Origin: SZUA-320 sp963707875
GTDB taxonomy: Bacteria > Gemmatimonadota > Gemmatimonadetes > Gemmatimonadales > GWC2-71-9
Direction: 5' to 3'
DNA: 64,000 bases
Assembly (NCBI GenBank): GCA_963707875.1
Contig: CAVPRU010000014.1
Span: forward strand, 744,001-808,000
Shown: positions 46,253-55,724 of the stretch, piece after piece
Position numbering within the stretch: position 1 is the stretch's first letter
How the letters are laid out: the number at the start of each line of letters is the position of its first letter
Position numbers and translations under genes: made by a program
Notes under the pieces: generated by a model
Told to the model about the DNA's origin: nothing
Seen by the model: the letters and a program-made list of their open reading frames with translations, nothing else
Databases searched by the model: none

Positions 46253-47194
46253 ATGATCGGCTCACGGAAGAAACTGGCCCTCGCGGGGCTCGGAGCCCTC
46301 CTCGGTCTGGGGCTGTTCCCTCCGATCCTGACGGTGCTGGTCCGCCAGGCCACGCGATTGATGGTTTCGTGGTCCGGGCCGGGGCCCTACCCTGCTCACC
46401 AGTTCGACTCAGACGGAGTGGGGATCCGCTACCTCGATGCCGGCCAGGGAACCCCGGTCATTCTGATTCATGGGTTCGGCTGGGCCGCCGAACCCCACTG
46501 GGTGGCACCGGGCCTCTTCGGGGATCTGGTCGAAGCGGGATACCGGGCCGTCGCCTACGATGCCCGGGGACATGGCGGCAGTGACAAGCCCCACGACCCC
46601 GCGGCCTATGGAATGGCGGAGGTTCGGGACGTCCTTCTGCTGATGGACCATCTGGGGATCTCGGCGGCGTATCTGGTGGGGTACTCCCGCGGCGCAGCCG
46701 TGGCACAGGCGGTCCGGGCCATCGCCGCCGAGCGAGTGCACGGGGTGGTCCTGGGCGGATTCGGCCAGGACGGCGGCACCACGCCGCTCCTGCGGCTGGA
46801 TCCTGAGGCCGCGGTGGCCGGGCTTCGCCGCGGGGACCTGGGTCCCCTCATCCGGGCCCTGCATCTGGCGGAGGGACCGCTGGCCCCCTGGAAGATGGCG
46901 TTGGTGAACGGCCGGTTCTCGGCTGTCAACGACATGGCGGCGCTGGCGGCCGCCTTCCAGGGCCAAATCCCGCCCAGTTCCCTCGAACAGCTCCGGGAGA
47001 ACCAGACCCCGACCCTGGCTCTGGTCGGCGACGCCGATGCGGTGCTCCCGGCGGTCCGGGCGATGGAGCGGGTCATGGCGGATCTGGAGGTGCGGACTAT
47101 CCCCGGGGCGGACCACGCCTCCGCCATCACCCGACCGGAACTCAGGAACGAGGTACTCGCCTTTCTGTCGCGCACCGCGCTTCCGCCCCGCTGA
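46253..47194 (+). CDS. Alpha/beta hydrolase with N-terminal membrane anchor
   Basis: A 313-residue hydrolase. A hydrophobic N-terminal segment (about 8-30) suggests export or anchoring. The oxyanion HGFG (73-76), the nucleophile Ser145 in GYSRGA, the Asp in LVGDADAV and the His in GADHAS (near 283) give a full catalytic triad. The substrate class cannot be predicted from sequence; ester or lactone hydrolysis is likely. It is divergent from the kinase gene (about 100 bases apart) and convergent with the SulP gene 12 bases away. Confidence 0.85.
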   Translation: MIGSRKKLALAGLGALLGLGLFPPILTVLVRQATRLMVSWSGPGPYPAHQFDSDGVGIRYLDAGQGTPVILIHGFGWAAEPHWVAPGLFGDLVEAGYRAVAYDARGHGGSDKPHDPAAYGMAEVRDVLLLMDHLGISAAYLVGYSRGAAVAQAVRAIAAERVHGVVLGGFGQDGGTTPLLRLDPEAAVAGLRRGDLGPLIRALHLAEGPLAPWKMALVNGRFSAVNDMAALAAAFQGQIPPSSLEQLRENQTPTLALVGDADAVLPAVRAMERVMADLEVRTIPGADHASAITRPELRNEVLAFLSRTALPPR

Positions 47195-47206
47195 GCCCTC
47201 CCGGGG

Positions 47207-48913
47207 TCAGCGGCCGCCGGCCAGGTGTTCGTCGGTCGAGATCATCAGTTGGCGGTCACGAATCACCCGGACGACCTGCTCCGGGGTCAGGCTCAGATGA
47301 TCCCGCCCCAGCTTCTCGGCCAGGGGCGACCGGAGCAGCAGATCCAGGGGCTGGGTCTGCAGCCCCACCAGAAAGACCGGGACCCCTTCCTGGATCCGCC
47401 GCTCCACCAGCGTGGTCAGGGCCCGGAGTCCGGTCGAATCCATCAGCGGCACCCCCTGCACGTCGAGCACGATCGCCTTGGGCTTGCCGGCGACCTGACC
47501 CAGCAGTTCGCTGAACGCCTCGGCGGCCCCGAAGAAGAAGGGACCGTTGACGTCGTACACCTCCACCCCACGCGGCAGCAGCCCACGCCACCGGGTCCGG
47601 GCCTCATCCAGCTCCACCTCGCCCACATCGATCGTCTCCAGCAGCTCCCGGGTGATCGGCTTGACGTTGCTGACTTCACCCATCCGCCGCATGAAGAGGA
47701 AGGCGGCCAGCACCATCCCGACGGACAGGGCCACGGTCAGGTCCACCAGGACGGTCAGCAGGAAGGTCGTCAGCATGACCACGGTGTCACTCCGGGGCGC
47801 GGTCCGCAATTCCGCCCGGAAGGTCCGCCACTCACTCATGTGGTAGGCCACTACGACCAGTATCCCGGCCAGGGCCGCGAGGGGAATCCGGCCGGCCAGG
47901 CGCCCGAGAAACAGGGTGATCGCCAGCAGGACGAAGGCATGGACGATCCCCGCCACCGGCGTCCGGCCCCCGTTCTTCACGTTGGTGGCGGTCCGGGCGA
48001 TGGCGCCCGTGGCCGGAATGCCCCCGAAGAACGGCGTCACGATGTTGGCGATCCCCTGCGCCACCAGCTCCTGATTGCTGCGATGCCGCCCGGCGATCAT
48101 CCCATCCGCGACCACCGCCGAGAGGAGGGACTCGATCGAGCCGAGCAGCGCAATGGCGATCGCCGGGCCCACCAGGGCGACCAGCATCGCCTCATTCACC
48201 TTGGGAATGACGGGACTTGGCAGGGAAAAGTCGATCTGGCCGAACCGATCGCCAACGGTCTCCACCGGCAGCTTGAGCAGCGCCACGGCCACGGTCGCGA
48301 AGACCAGCGCCACAAACGGGGCCGGCATCCGGCGAACGAACCGGGGCCAGACCAGCAGCAGAAGCAGGGTGACGCCAGCGACCGCCATCGTCTGCCAGTT
48401 CGCGGTAGGCAGGGCGACCGCGAAGGCAACCCACTTGGTGACGAAGGCGGTTGGCACCGACTCCATCTGGAGGCCCAGCAGGTCCCGGATCTGGCTGGAG
48501 AAGATCAGCAGGGCGATCCCCGCGGTGAAGCCGGTGACGATGGGGTACGGGATGAACTTGATGACGGTGCCAAGCCGGGCCAGGCCCATCCCCAGCATGA
48601 TGAGTCCACCCATCAGGGTGGCTACGATCAGGCCATCCACCCCGTGTTCCGCCACGATCGCCGCGACGATGACGACGAAGGCGCCGGTGGGCCCCCCGAT
48701 CTGGACCCGGGAGCCGCCCAAGGCGGAGATCAGGAAACCGGCCACGATGGCGGTATAGAGGCCGCGTTCGGGCGTGACCCCGCTGGCAATGGCAAACGCG
48801 ATCGCCAGCGGCAGCGCCACAATGCCCACGACCAGCCCGGCCCCGGCGTCGGCCCAGAACTGCTGGCGGGTGTAGCCGGCGCGAAGGACGGTCACCAGCT
48901 TCGGGACGAACAT
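47207..48913 (-). CDS. SulP-family anion transporter with STAS domain
   Basis: A 568-residue inner-membrane transporter of the SulP/SLC26 family. About twelve hydrophobic segments fill residues 20-400 (LPLAIAFAIASGVTPERGLYTAIVAGF, QIGGPTGAFVVIVAA). The C-terminal STAS domain (about 440-555) has the core PKAIVLDVQGVPLMDSTGLRAL. Likely substrate is sulfate, bicarbonate or another anion. No carbonic anhydrase or sulfur gene is beside it to decide. Its start lies 2 bases after the EamA stop, so the two are probably one transcript. Confidence 0.92.
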   Translation of the reverse strand: MFVPKLVTVLRAGYTRQQFWADAGAGLVVGIVALPLAIAFAIASGVTPERGLYTAIVAGFLISALGGSRVQIGGPTGAFVVIVAAIVAEHGVDGLIVATLMGGLIMLGMGLARLGTVIKFIPYPIVTGFTAGIALLIFSSQIRDLLGLQMESVPTAFVTKWVAFAVALPTANWQTMAVAGVTLLLLLVWPRFVRRMPAPFVALVFATVAVALLKLPVETVGDRFGQIDFSLPSPVIPKVNEAMLVALVGPAIAIALLGSIESLLSAVVADGMIAGRHRSNQELVAQGIANIVTPFFGGIPATGAIARTATNVKNGGRTPVAGIVHAFVLLAITLFLGRLAGRIPLAALAGILVVVAYHMSEWRTFRAELRTAPRSDTVVMLTTFLLTVLVDLTVALSVGMVLAAFLFMRRMGEVSNVKPITRELLETIDVGEVELDEARTRWRGLLPRGVEVYDVNGPFFFGAAEAFSELLGQVAGKPKAIVLDVQGVPLMDSTGLRALTTLVERRIQEGVPVFLVGLQTQPLDLLLRSPLAEKLGRDHLSLTPEQVVRVIRDRQLMISTDEHLAGGR

Positions 48914-48915
48914 CG

Positions 48916-49827
48916 CTAGCTGTGGGCTCGCACGTTGAGGATGACACTGGTGACGATGAGGCCCGCCCCGAGCAGTTGAATCGGGGTGGGGACTTCACCG
49001 AGCAGGAGCAGCGCGGTGGCCAGGGCCACCACCGGCACGGTGACGCCGAACAGCGCGGTCCGGCTGCCACCCACCGCTCGGACACTCTGACTCCAGAGCG
49101 CGTAGGCGAGCACGATCGAGAACAGCGCGGCATAGCCGACCGCGCCCCACGCCAGGAACGGGACCGCCCCCCAGTCGAGCGCCATCAATTCCGGCAGACC
49201 GACCAGGAGCAGCACCGGGGTCCCCCCGATGACGGTCCAGGCGGTCACCCGAAGCGGGCTGGTCCTGGCCTGAACCCGAGTGACGCCGAGGGTAAAGAGC
49301 GACCAGCAGAAGACCGCCACCAGGGTCAGCAGATCACCCGACATGGTATCCAGCGAAAACCCGGTCCTCCGGCCGCTGTCCAGCACCACCAGGACGACCC
49401 CCAGGGTGCCGACGCCGACCGCAATCTTGACACCCCGGGTGAGCTTCTCGACCCCCAGACCCACCCCCAGCAGGGCGGTGACAAGCGGAGTGCTGGCGAT
49501 CAGCAGCGAGCTGTTGCCCGCCGTGGTCCGGGTCAGCCCGAGCATGAAACTTAGCTGGTAGGCGCTGTTGCCGAGGACCCCGAGTCCGGCCAGCCGGAGC
49601 CGAAGCCCCCAGGAGAGCGGGGCGCCCGGCTCGAGGGCCCGGGCCACGAACCACAGCACCACCGAGGCGATGGCGAATCGCATCGCCGTCAGACCATATG
49701 GCCCGATGTGAGCGAGGGCGTACTTGAGCACCGAGAAGTTGATGCCCCAGATGAGGCAGACGATCAGCATCCCGACCGCCGGGGAGAGCGGGACACGGAC
49801 GCTGCGGGCGGGGCTAGGGCTGGACAC
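48916..49827 (-). CDS. EamA/DMT-family transporter
   Basis: A 303-residue drug/metabolite transporter with ten hydrophobic segments in two EamA repeats. The first begins at GMLIVCLIWGINFSVLKYAL and the second near GDLLTLVAVFCWSLFTLG. GTG 49827 was chosen because the first helix needs preceding residues; ATG 49770 would start inside it. No good ribosome site is visible for either. Substrate unknown. It precedes SulP in the same orientation with 2 bases between. A much longer open frame extends upstream over lepA, but it is antisense to it and is not part of this gene. Confidence 0.85.
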   Translation of the reverse strand: MSSPSPARSVRVPLSPAVGMLIVCLIWGINFSVLKYALAHIGPYGLTAMRFAIASVVLWFVARALEPGAPLSWGLRLRLAGLGVLGNSAYQLSFMLGLTRTTAGNSSLLIASTPLVTALLGVGLGVEKLTRGVKIAVGVGTLGVVLVVLDSGRRTGFSLDTMSGDLLTLVAVFCWSLFTLGVTRVQARTSPLRVTAWTVIGGTPVLLLVGLPELMALDWGAVPFLAWGAVGYAALFSIVLAYALWSQSVRAVGGSRTALFGVTVPVVALATALLLLGEVPTPIQLLGAGLIVTSVILNVRAHS

Positions 49828-49905
49828 GGGACAAGAATAATGGAGCGGCCGCCGGGATGAAGGTGGGGAGTCGGAATGAGGGTGCCAGCCCGATATATTT
49901 GGCCC

Positions 49906-51705
49906 ATGCCGCAGTCCAAGATCCGCAATTTCTGCATCGTGGCCCACATCGATCACGGCAAGTCCACCTTGGCGGACCGCCTGATCGAACGCACCGGTAC
50001 GGTCGAGAAGCGCCAGATGCGCGACCAGGTGACCGATACCATGGACCTGGAGCGGGAGCGGGGAATCACCATCAAACTCAATGCCGTCCGGATGAACTAC
50101 ACCGCTCTGGACGGCGAGCACTACGCCCTCAACCTGATCGACACCCCGGGGCACGTGGACTTTACCTACGAGGTGAGTCGCTCCCTGGCCGCCTGCGAGG
50201 GCGCCATTCTGGTGGTGGACGCCTCTCAGGGCATCCAGGCCCAGACCCTGAGCAACCTCTTCCTGGCGATGGATGCCGGGCTGGAGATTCTCCCGGTCCT
50301 CAACAAGATCGATCTCCCGGGTGCCGAACCCGAGCGCCGGGCCCAGGAGATCATGGACCTGATTGGGGCCACCCGGGACGAGATCCTCTCGGTCTCCGCC
50401 AAGGAGGGGACCGGCATCCCCGAGCTGCTTGAGGCGATCGTGCAGCGGGTTCCCGCCCCCACGGGCGCCCCGAGCGCGCCGCTCCGGGCCCTGATCTTCG
50501 ACTCGTACTACGACCGGTACCGGGGCGGCATCCCCAGCATCCGGGTGGTGGACGGAGAGCTGCGGCGGGGGATGGAGATCGTCTTCGGCTCCCGACGGGA
50601 CGACCACTACCTGGTGGACGAGGTCGGGCACCTCCAGCTCGGGCAACGGCCCGCCGAGGTGCTCCGGGCCGGGGAGGTGGGCTACCTGGTGGCCAGTCTC
50701 CGCAACGTCCGGGACTGCCGGGTCGGGGACACCGTCCTGGACGCGAAGCACCCCGACATCCCCCAGCTGGCGGGGTACCGGGAAATCCGGTCGATGGTCT
50801 TTGCCGGACTCTACACCACCGAAACCGACCAGTACGAGGGGCTCCGCGACGCGCTCGAGAAGCTCACCCTGAACGATGCCAGTCTGCACTATGAGCCGGA
50901 GACGTCGACCGCCCTCGGCTTCGGATTCCGGTGCGGGTTCCTGGGCCTGCTCCACCTGGAAATCGTGGTCGAGCGGCTGGAGCGGGAGTTCGACCTGGCC
51001 CTGATCAACACCGTCCCCACCGTCGAGTATCACGTCTACCTGACCGACGGGACGATGCAGGTGGTGGAGAATCCCAGCACCCTGCCCGAGCCCGGCCGGA
51101 TCGCCAGGATCGAGGAGCCCTTCGTCAAGGCCCGGATTCTGGCCCCGACCGATTACATCGGCGGGATCATGCAGCTCTGCCAGGCCCGGCGCGGGATTTT
51201 CCAGAAGATGGACTACATGGACACCACCCGGGTGGAGTTCCACTGGGAACTTCCGCTGGGGGAGATCCTGCTCGACTTCTACGACCGGCTCAAGTCGATC
51301 AGTCGGGGCTACGCCTCGCTCGACTACGACCTCGACGACTACCGCGAGTCCGATCTCGTGAAGCTCGACATGCTCATCAACGGCGAACAGATCGACGCCT
51401 TCAGTGTGATCATCCACACCGACAAGGCGTATGAGTGGGGTCGCAAGGTGGCGGAGAAGCTGAAGGACATCATCCCCCGACAACTGTTCGCGGTGGCGAT
51501 CCAGGCCGCGATCGGCACCAAGATCATCGCCCGCGAGTCCATCAGCGCCCTGCGGAAGGACGTGCTGGCCAAGTGCTACGGCGGCGACGTGAGCCGGAAG
51601 CGGAAGCTGCTGGAAAAGCAGAAGGAAGGAAAGAAGCGGATGAAGCAGGTGGGCTCAGTCGAGATTCCGCAGGAGGCCTTCCTGGCGGTCCTCCAGGTGG
51701 ACTGA
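49906..51705 (+). CDS. lepA: Elongation factor 4, back-translocating GTPase
   Basis: LepA binds the ribosome and assists initiation and back-translocation. The 599-residue product has G1 HIDHGKST, G2 RERGITI, G3 DTPGHVDF and G4 NKIDLPGA, then EF-G-like domains II, III and V, and the LepA-specific C-terminal domain (FAVAIQAAIGTKIIARESI, KCYGGDVSRKRKLLEKQKEGKKRMK). I took ATG 49906 (MPQSKIRNFC), which matches the family start; an upstream ATG at 49876 is in frame but gives an atypical extension. It starts a ten-gene plus-strand operon; the next gene begins 25 bases after the stop. Confidence 0.97.
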   Translation: MPQSKIRNFCIVAHIDHGKSTLADRLIERTGTVEKRQMRDQVTDTMDLERERGITIKLNAVRMNYTALDGEHYALNLIDTPGHVDFTYEVSRSLAACEGAILVVDASQGIQAQTLSNLFLAMDAGLEILPVLNKIDLPGAEPERRAQEIMDLIGATRDEILSVSAKEGTGIPELLEAIVQRVPAPTGAPSAPLRALIFDSYYDRYRGGIPSIRVVDGELRRGMEIVFGSRRDDHYLVDEVGHLQLGQRPAEVLRAGEVGYLVASLRNVRDCRVGDTVLDAKHPDIPQLAGYREIRSMVFAGLYTTETDQYEGLRDALEKLTLNDASLHYEPETSTALGFGFRCGFLGLLHLEIVVERLEREFDLALINTVPTVEYHVYLTDGTMQVVENPSTLPEPGRIARIEEPFVKARILAPTDYIGGIMQLCQARRGIFQKMDYMDTTRVEFHWELPLGEILLDFYDRLKSISRGYASLDYDLDDYRESDLVKLDMLINGEQIDAFSVIIHTDKAYEWGRKVAEKLKDIIPRQLFAVAIQAAIGTKIIARESISALRKDVLAKCYGGDVSRKRKLLEKQKEGKKRMKQVGSVEIPQEAFLAVLQVD

Positions 51706-51730
51706 CCTGGCACCGACCGCCGGCGGACCG

Positions 51731-52861
51731 ATGGCGCTCGGATTCGACGCCAAGCGGGTCTTCCTCAACCGGACCGGCCTCGGCGAGTACGGCCGGTTCG
51801 TCCTGCGGGGGTTGCTGGAGCGCTACCCCGACCGACGATATCACCTCTACACCCCCAGACAGGAGGCCGGGTTCGATCCCGAGCTCCCCACCGGACCGCT
51901 GTCGATCGGGCAGCCACCCGGTCCGGCCCGGACCCGACCGGGGGCCGCGATCTGGCGGAGCTTCGCCCTTGGTCGGCGGGCGGCGCGCGACGGGGTACAA
52001 CTGTTCCACGGCCTCAGTCAGGAACTCCCCCGGGACCTCCCCAGGGACATGCCCTGCGTGGTCACGATCGCGGATCTGCTCCCGCTGCAACACCCGGAGT
52101 TCTTCCCTGCCATCGACCGCCGGGTCTATCGCTGGAAGAGCCGATGGGCCGCGCACCGGGCGGATCTCGTCATTGCGCTGAGCCAGCAGACGGCCGACGA
52201 TCTCGTCACCTGGTACGGCATCGACCGGACCCGGATCCGGGTGATCGGGATGGGGTGCCACCCGCGCTTTTCCCGGGGCCCGGATCCGGACGGCGTCGCC
52301 AGGGTGCGCCGCCAGTACCAGCTGTCGGACCGGTACGCCCTGATGGTCGGGCGGCTGGAGACCAGGAAGAACGCCCGGCTGGCGGTGGAGGCCCTCGGCC
52401 TCCTCGCCCCGGCCGACCGACCGCTGCTGGTGCTGGCGGGGTCCCGAACCGCCGACACCCCCCGGCTCCTCGACCTGATCCGGGCCCGGCAGCTGGAGAC
52501 CCAGGTCCGGCTGCTGGGCCCGATCCCCGCCGAAGATCTGCCGCCGCTCTACCAGGGGGCCGGGGTGTTCCTCTATCCTTCGCTGTTCGAAGGGTTCGGC
52601 CTCCCCATCCTCGAAGCATTCCGGTCGCGGGTCCCCGTCATCACTTCACTCGGGGGGCCGTTCCAGGAGGTGGGAGGCGGCGCAGCCGCATACCTGGATC
52701 CGCGCGATCCCGCCGCCCTGGCCGGGGCGATGGGCAGGATCCTGAGCGACCGGGCGCTGGCGGAGTCGATGGGCGAAGCCGGCGTGGGCCAGGCGGCCCG
52801 GTTCGACCCGATACCCCTGACGGACCGGCTGATGGCCGGGTACCGCGAACTCCATCCCTGA
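51731..52861 (+). CDS. GT4-family glycosyltransferase
   Basis: A 376-residue GT-B glycosyltransferase. The N-terminal half starts FDAKRVFLNRTGLGEYG; the C-terminal half has ALMVGRLETRKNARLAVEAL and the donor-site signature LFEGFGLPILEAF (E-x7-E). It probably adds a sugar from a nucleotide-sugar donor to a lipid or polysaccharide. The acceptor is unknown. It lies 25 bases after lepA and 15 bases before a ROK-family kinase gene. The position next to two sugar-kinase-like genes suggests a small sugar-handling module. No transmembrane segment is seen. Confidence 0.87.
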   Translation: MALGFDAKRVFLNRTGLGEYGRFVLRGLLERYPDRRYHLYTPRQEAGFDPELPTGPLSIGQPPGPARTRPGAAIWRSFALGRRAARDGVQLFHGLSQELPRDLPRDMPCVVTIADLLPLQHPEFFPAIDRRVYRWKSRWAAHRADLVIALSQQTADDLVTWYGIDRTRIRVIGMGCHPRFSRGPDPDGVARVRRQYQLSDRYALMVGRLETRKNARLAVEALGLLAPADRPLLVLAGSRTADTPRLLDLIRARQLETQVRLLGPIPAEDLPPLYQGAGVFLYPSLFEGFGLPILEAFRSRVPVITSLGGPFQEVGGGAAAYLDPRDPAALAGAMGRILSDRALAESMGEAGVGQAARFDPIPLTDRLMAGYRELHP

Positions 52862-52876
52862 CCCGGAGCCCCGCCC

Positions 52877-53872
52877 GTGCGTTATGTGATCGGGATCGAT
52901 ATCGGAGGGACCAACCTGGTCGTCGGCGCCGTCGCCGAGGACGGGTCGCAGTACCGGCATCTGCGGAGCGAGCCAACCCGACCCGAAGACGGTCCGGATG
53001 CGGTGCTCGCTCGGCTCACCACGCTGGCCGAGGGGGCCATTGCGGATACGCTCGGGGAACCCGGCGCCGAGGTCCTCGGGGTCGGAGTCGGGGCCCCGGG
53101 TCCGCTCGATACCCGGACCGGGGTGATTTTCCTCACTCCCAACCTGGGCTGGGTCGACATGCCGCTGCGGCAGCGGATGGCCGATGCGCTGGGTTACCCC
53201 ACCACGCTCGACAACGATGCCAACTGCGCAGTCCTGGGGGAATGGTGGCAGGGCGCCGCGCGGGGCAGCGAGCACGCGGTCGGGGTCACCATCGGCACCG
53301 GGGTGGGCGGCGGAGTGATCATCGGCGGCCGACTGTATCACGGGGCCAGCGACTGCGCCGGCGAGTTCGGCCATACCACCCTCGATGCCCAGGGCCGCAA
53401 GTGCAAGTGCGGCAACTACGGCTGTCTCGAGGCCTACGCCTCGGGACCGTCGATCGCCAACCGCGCAGTGGAAGCGATCCGGGCCGGCGCGGTGAGCGTC
53501 ATCCCGGCCAAGGTCGGGGGCGACCTGGACCTGGTTACGGCGCAGGAAGTCTACCAAGCCTCACAGGAGGGGGACGAGGTCGCCCTGGAGGTGGTGCGCG
53601 ATGCGGCCCGCTACCTGGGAGCCGGCATCGCCAACCTGATCAACATCTTCAACCCCGAGGTTGTGGTGGTCTGCGGCGGGGTCACCCAGGCAGGGGACCG
53701 CCTGTTCGCGCCGCTTCGGCAGGAGGTGACCCGGCGCGCCTTCCGGCCGGCAGTGGAGGCCTGTCGGATCGTCCCGGGCGAACTCAGCGGAACCGCGGGG
53801 GTCTACGGAGCCGCCGCCTCCTTCCTTCAGCTGTTCCCCGAGCGCGCCTCGGTCCCGGCGGCGTCCGGCTGA
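52877..53872 (+). CDS. ROK-family sugar kinase
   Basis: A 331-residue ROK (Repressor, ORF, Kinase) protein without a DNA-binding domain, so a kinase. The phosphate site DIGGTN is at residues 8-13, followed by GVGAPGPLD, DNDANCAVLGEWW, and GTGVGGGVIIGG. The zinc site is GHTTLD and CKCGNYGCLEAY (about 175-186). Most such proteins are glucokinases; glucose is the most likely substrate but is not proven. The start GTG 52877 lies 15 bases after the GT4 stop. Its own stop shares bases with the next gene start (TGATG), so coupling is likely. Confidence 0.92.
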   Translation: MRYVIGIDIGGTNLVVGAVAEDGSQYRHLRSEPTRPEDGPDAVLARLTTLAEGAIADTLGEPGAEVLGVGVGAPGPLDTRTGVIFLTPNLGWVDMPLRQRMADALGYPTTLDNDANCAVLGEWWQGAARGSEHAVGVTIGTGVGGGVIIGGRLYHGASDCAGEFGHTTLDAQGRKCKCGNYGCLEAYASGPSIANRAVEAIRAGAVSVIPAKVGGDLDLVTAQEVYQASQEGDEVALEVVRDAARYLGAGIANLINIFNPEVVVVCGGVTQAGDRLFAPLRQEVTRRAFRPAVEACRIVPGELSGTAGVYGAAASFLQLFPERASVPAASG

Positions 53873-54825
53873 TGCCGCGAATCGGTGTGGTGGGGACCCT
53901 GGTCTGGGACGAGATCCACGGCCGCGACCCGGCCGCCGCCCCGGTGGAGGAGTGGGGCGGGATAGCCTACGCGCTCGCTGGCCTCGACGCGAGCCTGCCG
54001 CCCGACTGGGAGATCGTGCCCCTCATCAAGGTGGGGCGCGACCTGAGTCGCGAGGCCGAGCAGTTGCTCCAGACCTTCCGCCGACTCACCCCCGGGGGGC
54101 GTTGCGTGGAAGTGCCGGCCCCGAACAATCGGGTGGTCCTCCACTACCAGACCGCGGAGCGGCGCTGCGAACGGATGTCGGGCGGGGTGCCTGGATGGAC
54201 CTGGGCCGAACTGGGGCCGATGGTCCACGATCTCGATGCCCTCTACCTCAACTTCATCTCGGGCTTCGAGCTGGAGCTGGCCACCGCCAGGGCCCTTCGG
54301 CAGGGCTTTGCCGGACCGATCTACGCCGACCTGCACAGTCTGATGCTCGGACTCCGGCAGGACGGCATCCGGGTGCCCCAGCCCCTGCCGGAGGCGCCGG
54401 CCTGGTTCGGCTGCTTCGATGTGCTCCAGATGAACGAAGAGGAGATGGACCAGCTCGGAGGAGATCCGCTGGCGGTGGCCGCCCAGGCCATCGGGGCCGG
54501 GATCAGCCTCCTGGTGGTGACGGTGGGAGTGCAAGGAGTGGTCTATGTTGCGGCACCGGGGTTCCAGCGACTCGCCGATCGAGGCGGCACGGCGGTTGGC
54601 ACGGCGGTGACCACCGGCCGGATTCCGGCCGACCCGGGGGAGGGGCTCGACCCGACCGGGTGCGGCGACGTGTTCGGGGCCACGGCGGTGGCCCGCCTGC
54701 TGGCGGGTGACGATGTGATGACCTCCCTGAAGGCGGCGAGCCGGCTGGCGGCACGGAATGCGGCCTTCCGGGGCGCCCGCGGGCTCGCCGCCCACCTTCG
54801 GGGCGAACTGATCGGGGTGAACTGA
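53872..54825 (+). CDS. PfkB-family carbohydrate kinase
   Basis: A 317-residue ribokinase-family protein. The N-terminus MPRIGVVGTLVWDEIHG has the family beta-strand start. The C-terminal signature DPTGCGDVFGATAVARL holds the anion hole and the catalytic Asp266, and is intact. The first family signature is diverged, so the substrate cannot be named. It might phosphorylate a sugar or a nucleoside. It overlaps the ROK gene stop by one base (TGATG) and is followed by the STAS-ATPase gene with TGATG again. The frame extends far upstream, but the real start is the ATG at 53872. Confidence 0.88.
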   Translation: MPRIGVVGTLVWDEIHGRDPAAAPVEEWGGIAYALAGLDASLPPDWEIVPLIKVGRDLSREAEQLLQTFRRLTPGGRCVEVPAPNNRVVLHYQTAERRCERMSGGVPGWTWAELGPMVHDLDALYLNFISGFELELATARALRQGFAGPIYADLHSLMLGLRQDGIRVPQPLPEAPAWFGCFDVLQMNEEEMDQLGGDPLAVAAQAIGAGISLLVVTVGVQGVVYVAAPGFQRLADRGGTAVGTAVTTGRIPADPGEGLDPTGCGDVFGATAVARLLAGDDVMTSLKAASRLAARNAAFRGARGLAAHLRGELIGVN

Positions 54826-55724
54826 TGCGCGTGGTGACCATTCCACACTATCTTGACGACAGGACTTTCGAATCCGTCATCGAGGCACTGCAGCCGTGGC
54901 CCCCGGAAGGCCGGGTGCTGTTCGACGCCCGGGCCACCAAGTGGGCCTCGCCATACGGTTTCGCGGCACTGCTGACCGCCGCCGAGGCGCTCCGGGCGGG
55001 TGGCGCCGAGATTCCGCGGCTGGCGGTACCGGAGAGCGACGACGTTCGGAGTTACTGGGCCAAGGCGGGGTTCTTCGTCCATGCCGCGGAGCAGTTCGAA
55101 CTGCACGGCAAGGTTCCCCGGCGATCGCCCGACGCCGCCTCTGACATCCTGCTGCCGATCACTGCGGTCCGGGGATCAGAGGATGTGCACGATGTGGTGG
55201 GTCGGATTCAGGAACAGGCGGCCCGGATTCTGACCGGTGAGCTGCACCTCGAGGCCCGGGCCACGCTCCGGTTCTCGATGACCCTGTCGGAGGCCTGTCA
55301 GAATGTGGTGGAGCACGCCGGGAGCGGGGGCTGGGTGGCGGTTCACGCCTTCACCTGGCGGAAGCGGCTGGGGAGGCGGGTCGCGGTGATCGCGGTCTGC
55401 GACGGAGGAATCGGGTTCCGGGCCTCGCTGGAGCCTTCCGAGGGCCGCAAGTTCGGTGATCGGTGGAGTGACGGCACCGCCCTGGAGGCGGCCCTGATCC
55501 ACAGCGTGAGCCGGTTTCGCGATCCCGGCCGGGGCCAGGGCCTGGCCGCCATCAGGAAGTACCTGACGACCTGGAACGGCAAGATCTCGATCCGGTCGGG
55601 CACCGCACAACTCTCCGTCGTCCCCGCGTGGGACGACGACGAACCACTGGAGACCGGACGACCCTTTTTCCCGGGAGCGCAGGTACAGATCGTGATTCCC
55701 GCCCAGGAGCCGCTCAAGGCATGA
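54825..55724 (+). CDS. STAS-like plus histidine-kinase-like ATPase protein
   Basis: A 299-residue fusion. Residues 1-100 look STAS-like (VLFDARATKWASPYGFAALL). Residues 140-290 are a GHKL ATPase of the anti-sigma type: the N-box is LSEACQNVVEHA, the G1 box VCDGGIGF and the G2 box GRGQGLAAI. There is no dimerisation/His-phosphotransfer segment, so it resembles the SpoIIAB/RsbW-type partner-switch kinases. The fusion of an STAS domain to its own ATPase is unusual. It is coupled on both sides: it shares TGATG with the PfkB stop and ATGA with the next gene. A role in sensing metabolic state is an inference. Confidence 0.82.
   Translation: MRVVTIPHYLDDRTFESVIEALQPWPPEGRVLFDARATKWASPYGFAALLTAAEALRAGGAEIPRLAVPESDDVRSYWAKAGFFVHAAEQFELHGKVPRRSPDAASDILLPITAVRGSEDVHDVVGRIQEQAARILTGELHLEARATLRFSMTLSEACQNVVEHAGSGGWVAVHAFTWRKRLGRRVAVIAVCDGGIGFRASLEPSEGRKFGDRWSDGTALEAALIHSVSRFRDPGRGQGLAAIRKYLTTWNGKISIRSGTAQLSVVPAWDDDEPLETGRPFFPGAQVQIVIPAQEPLKA

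Noticed and set aside
48916..51483. A minus-strand frame of 855 codons reaching from the EamA gene across lepA.
   Set aside because: Only its last 303 codons read as a transporter; the upstream part is antisense to lepA and has no domain.
52144..54825. A plus-strand frame running through GT4 and ROK genes into the PfkB kinase.
   Set aside because: The PfkB protein starts at 53872. The earlier part is an out-of-frame reading of the upstream genes.
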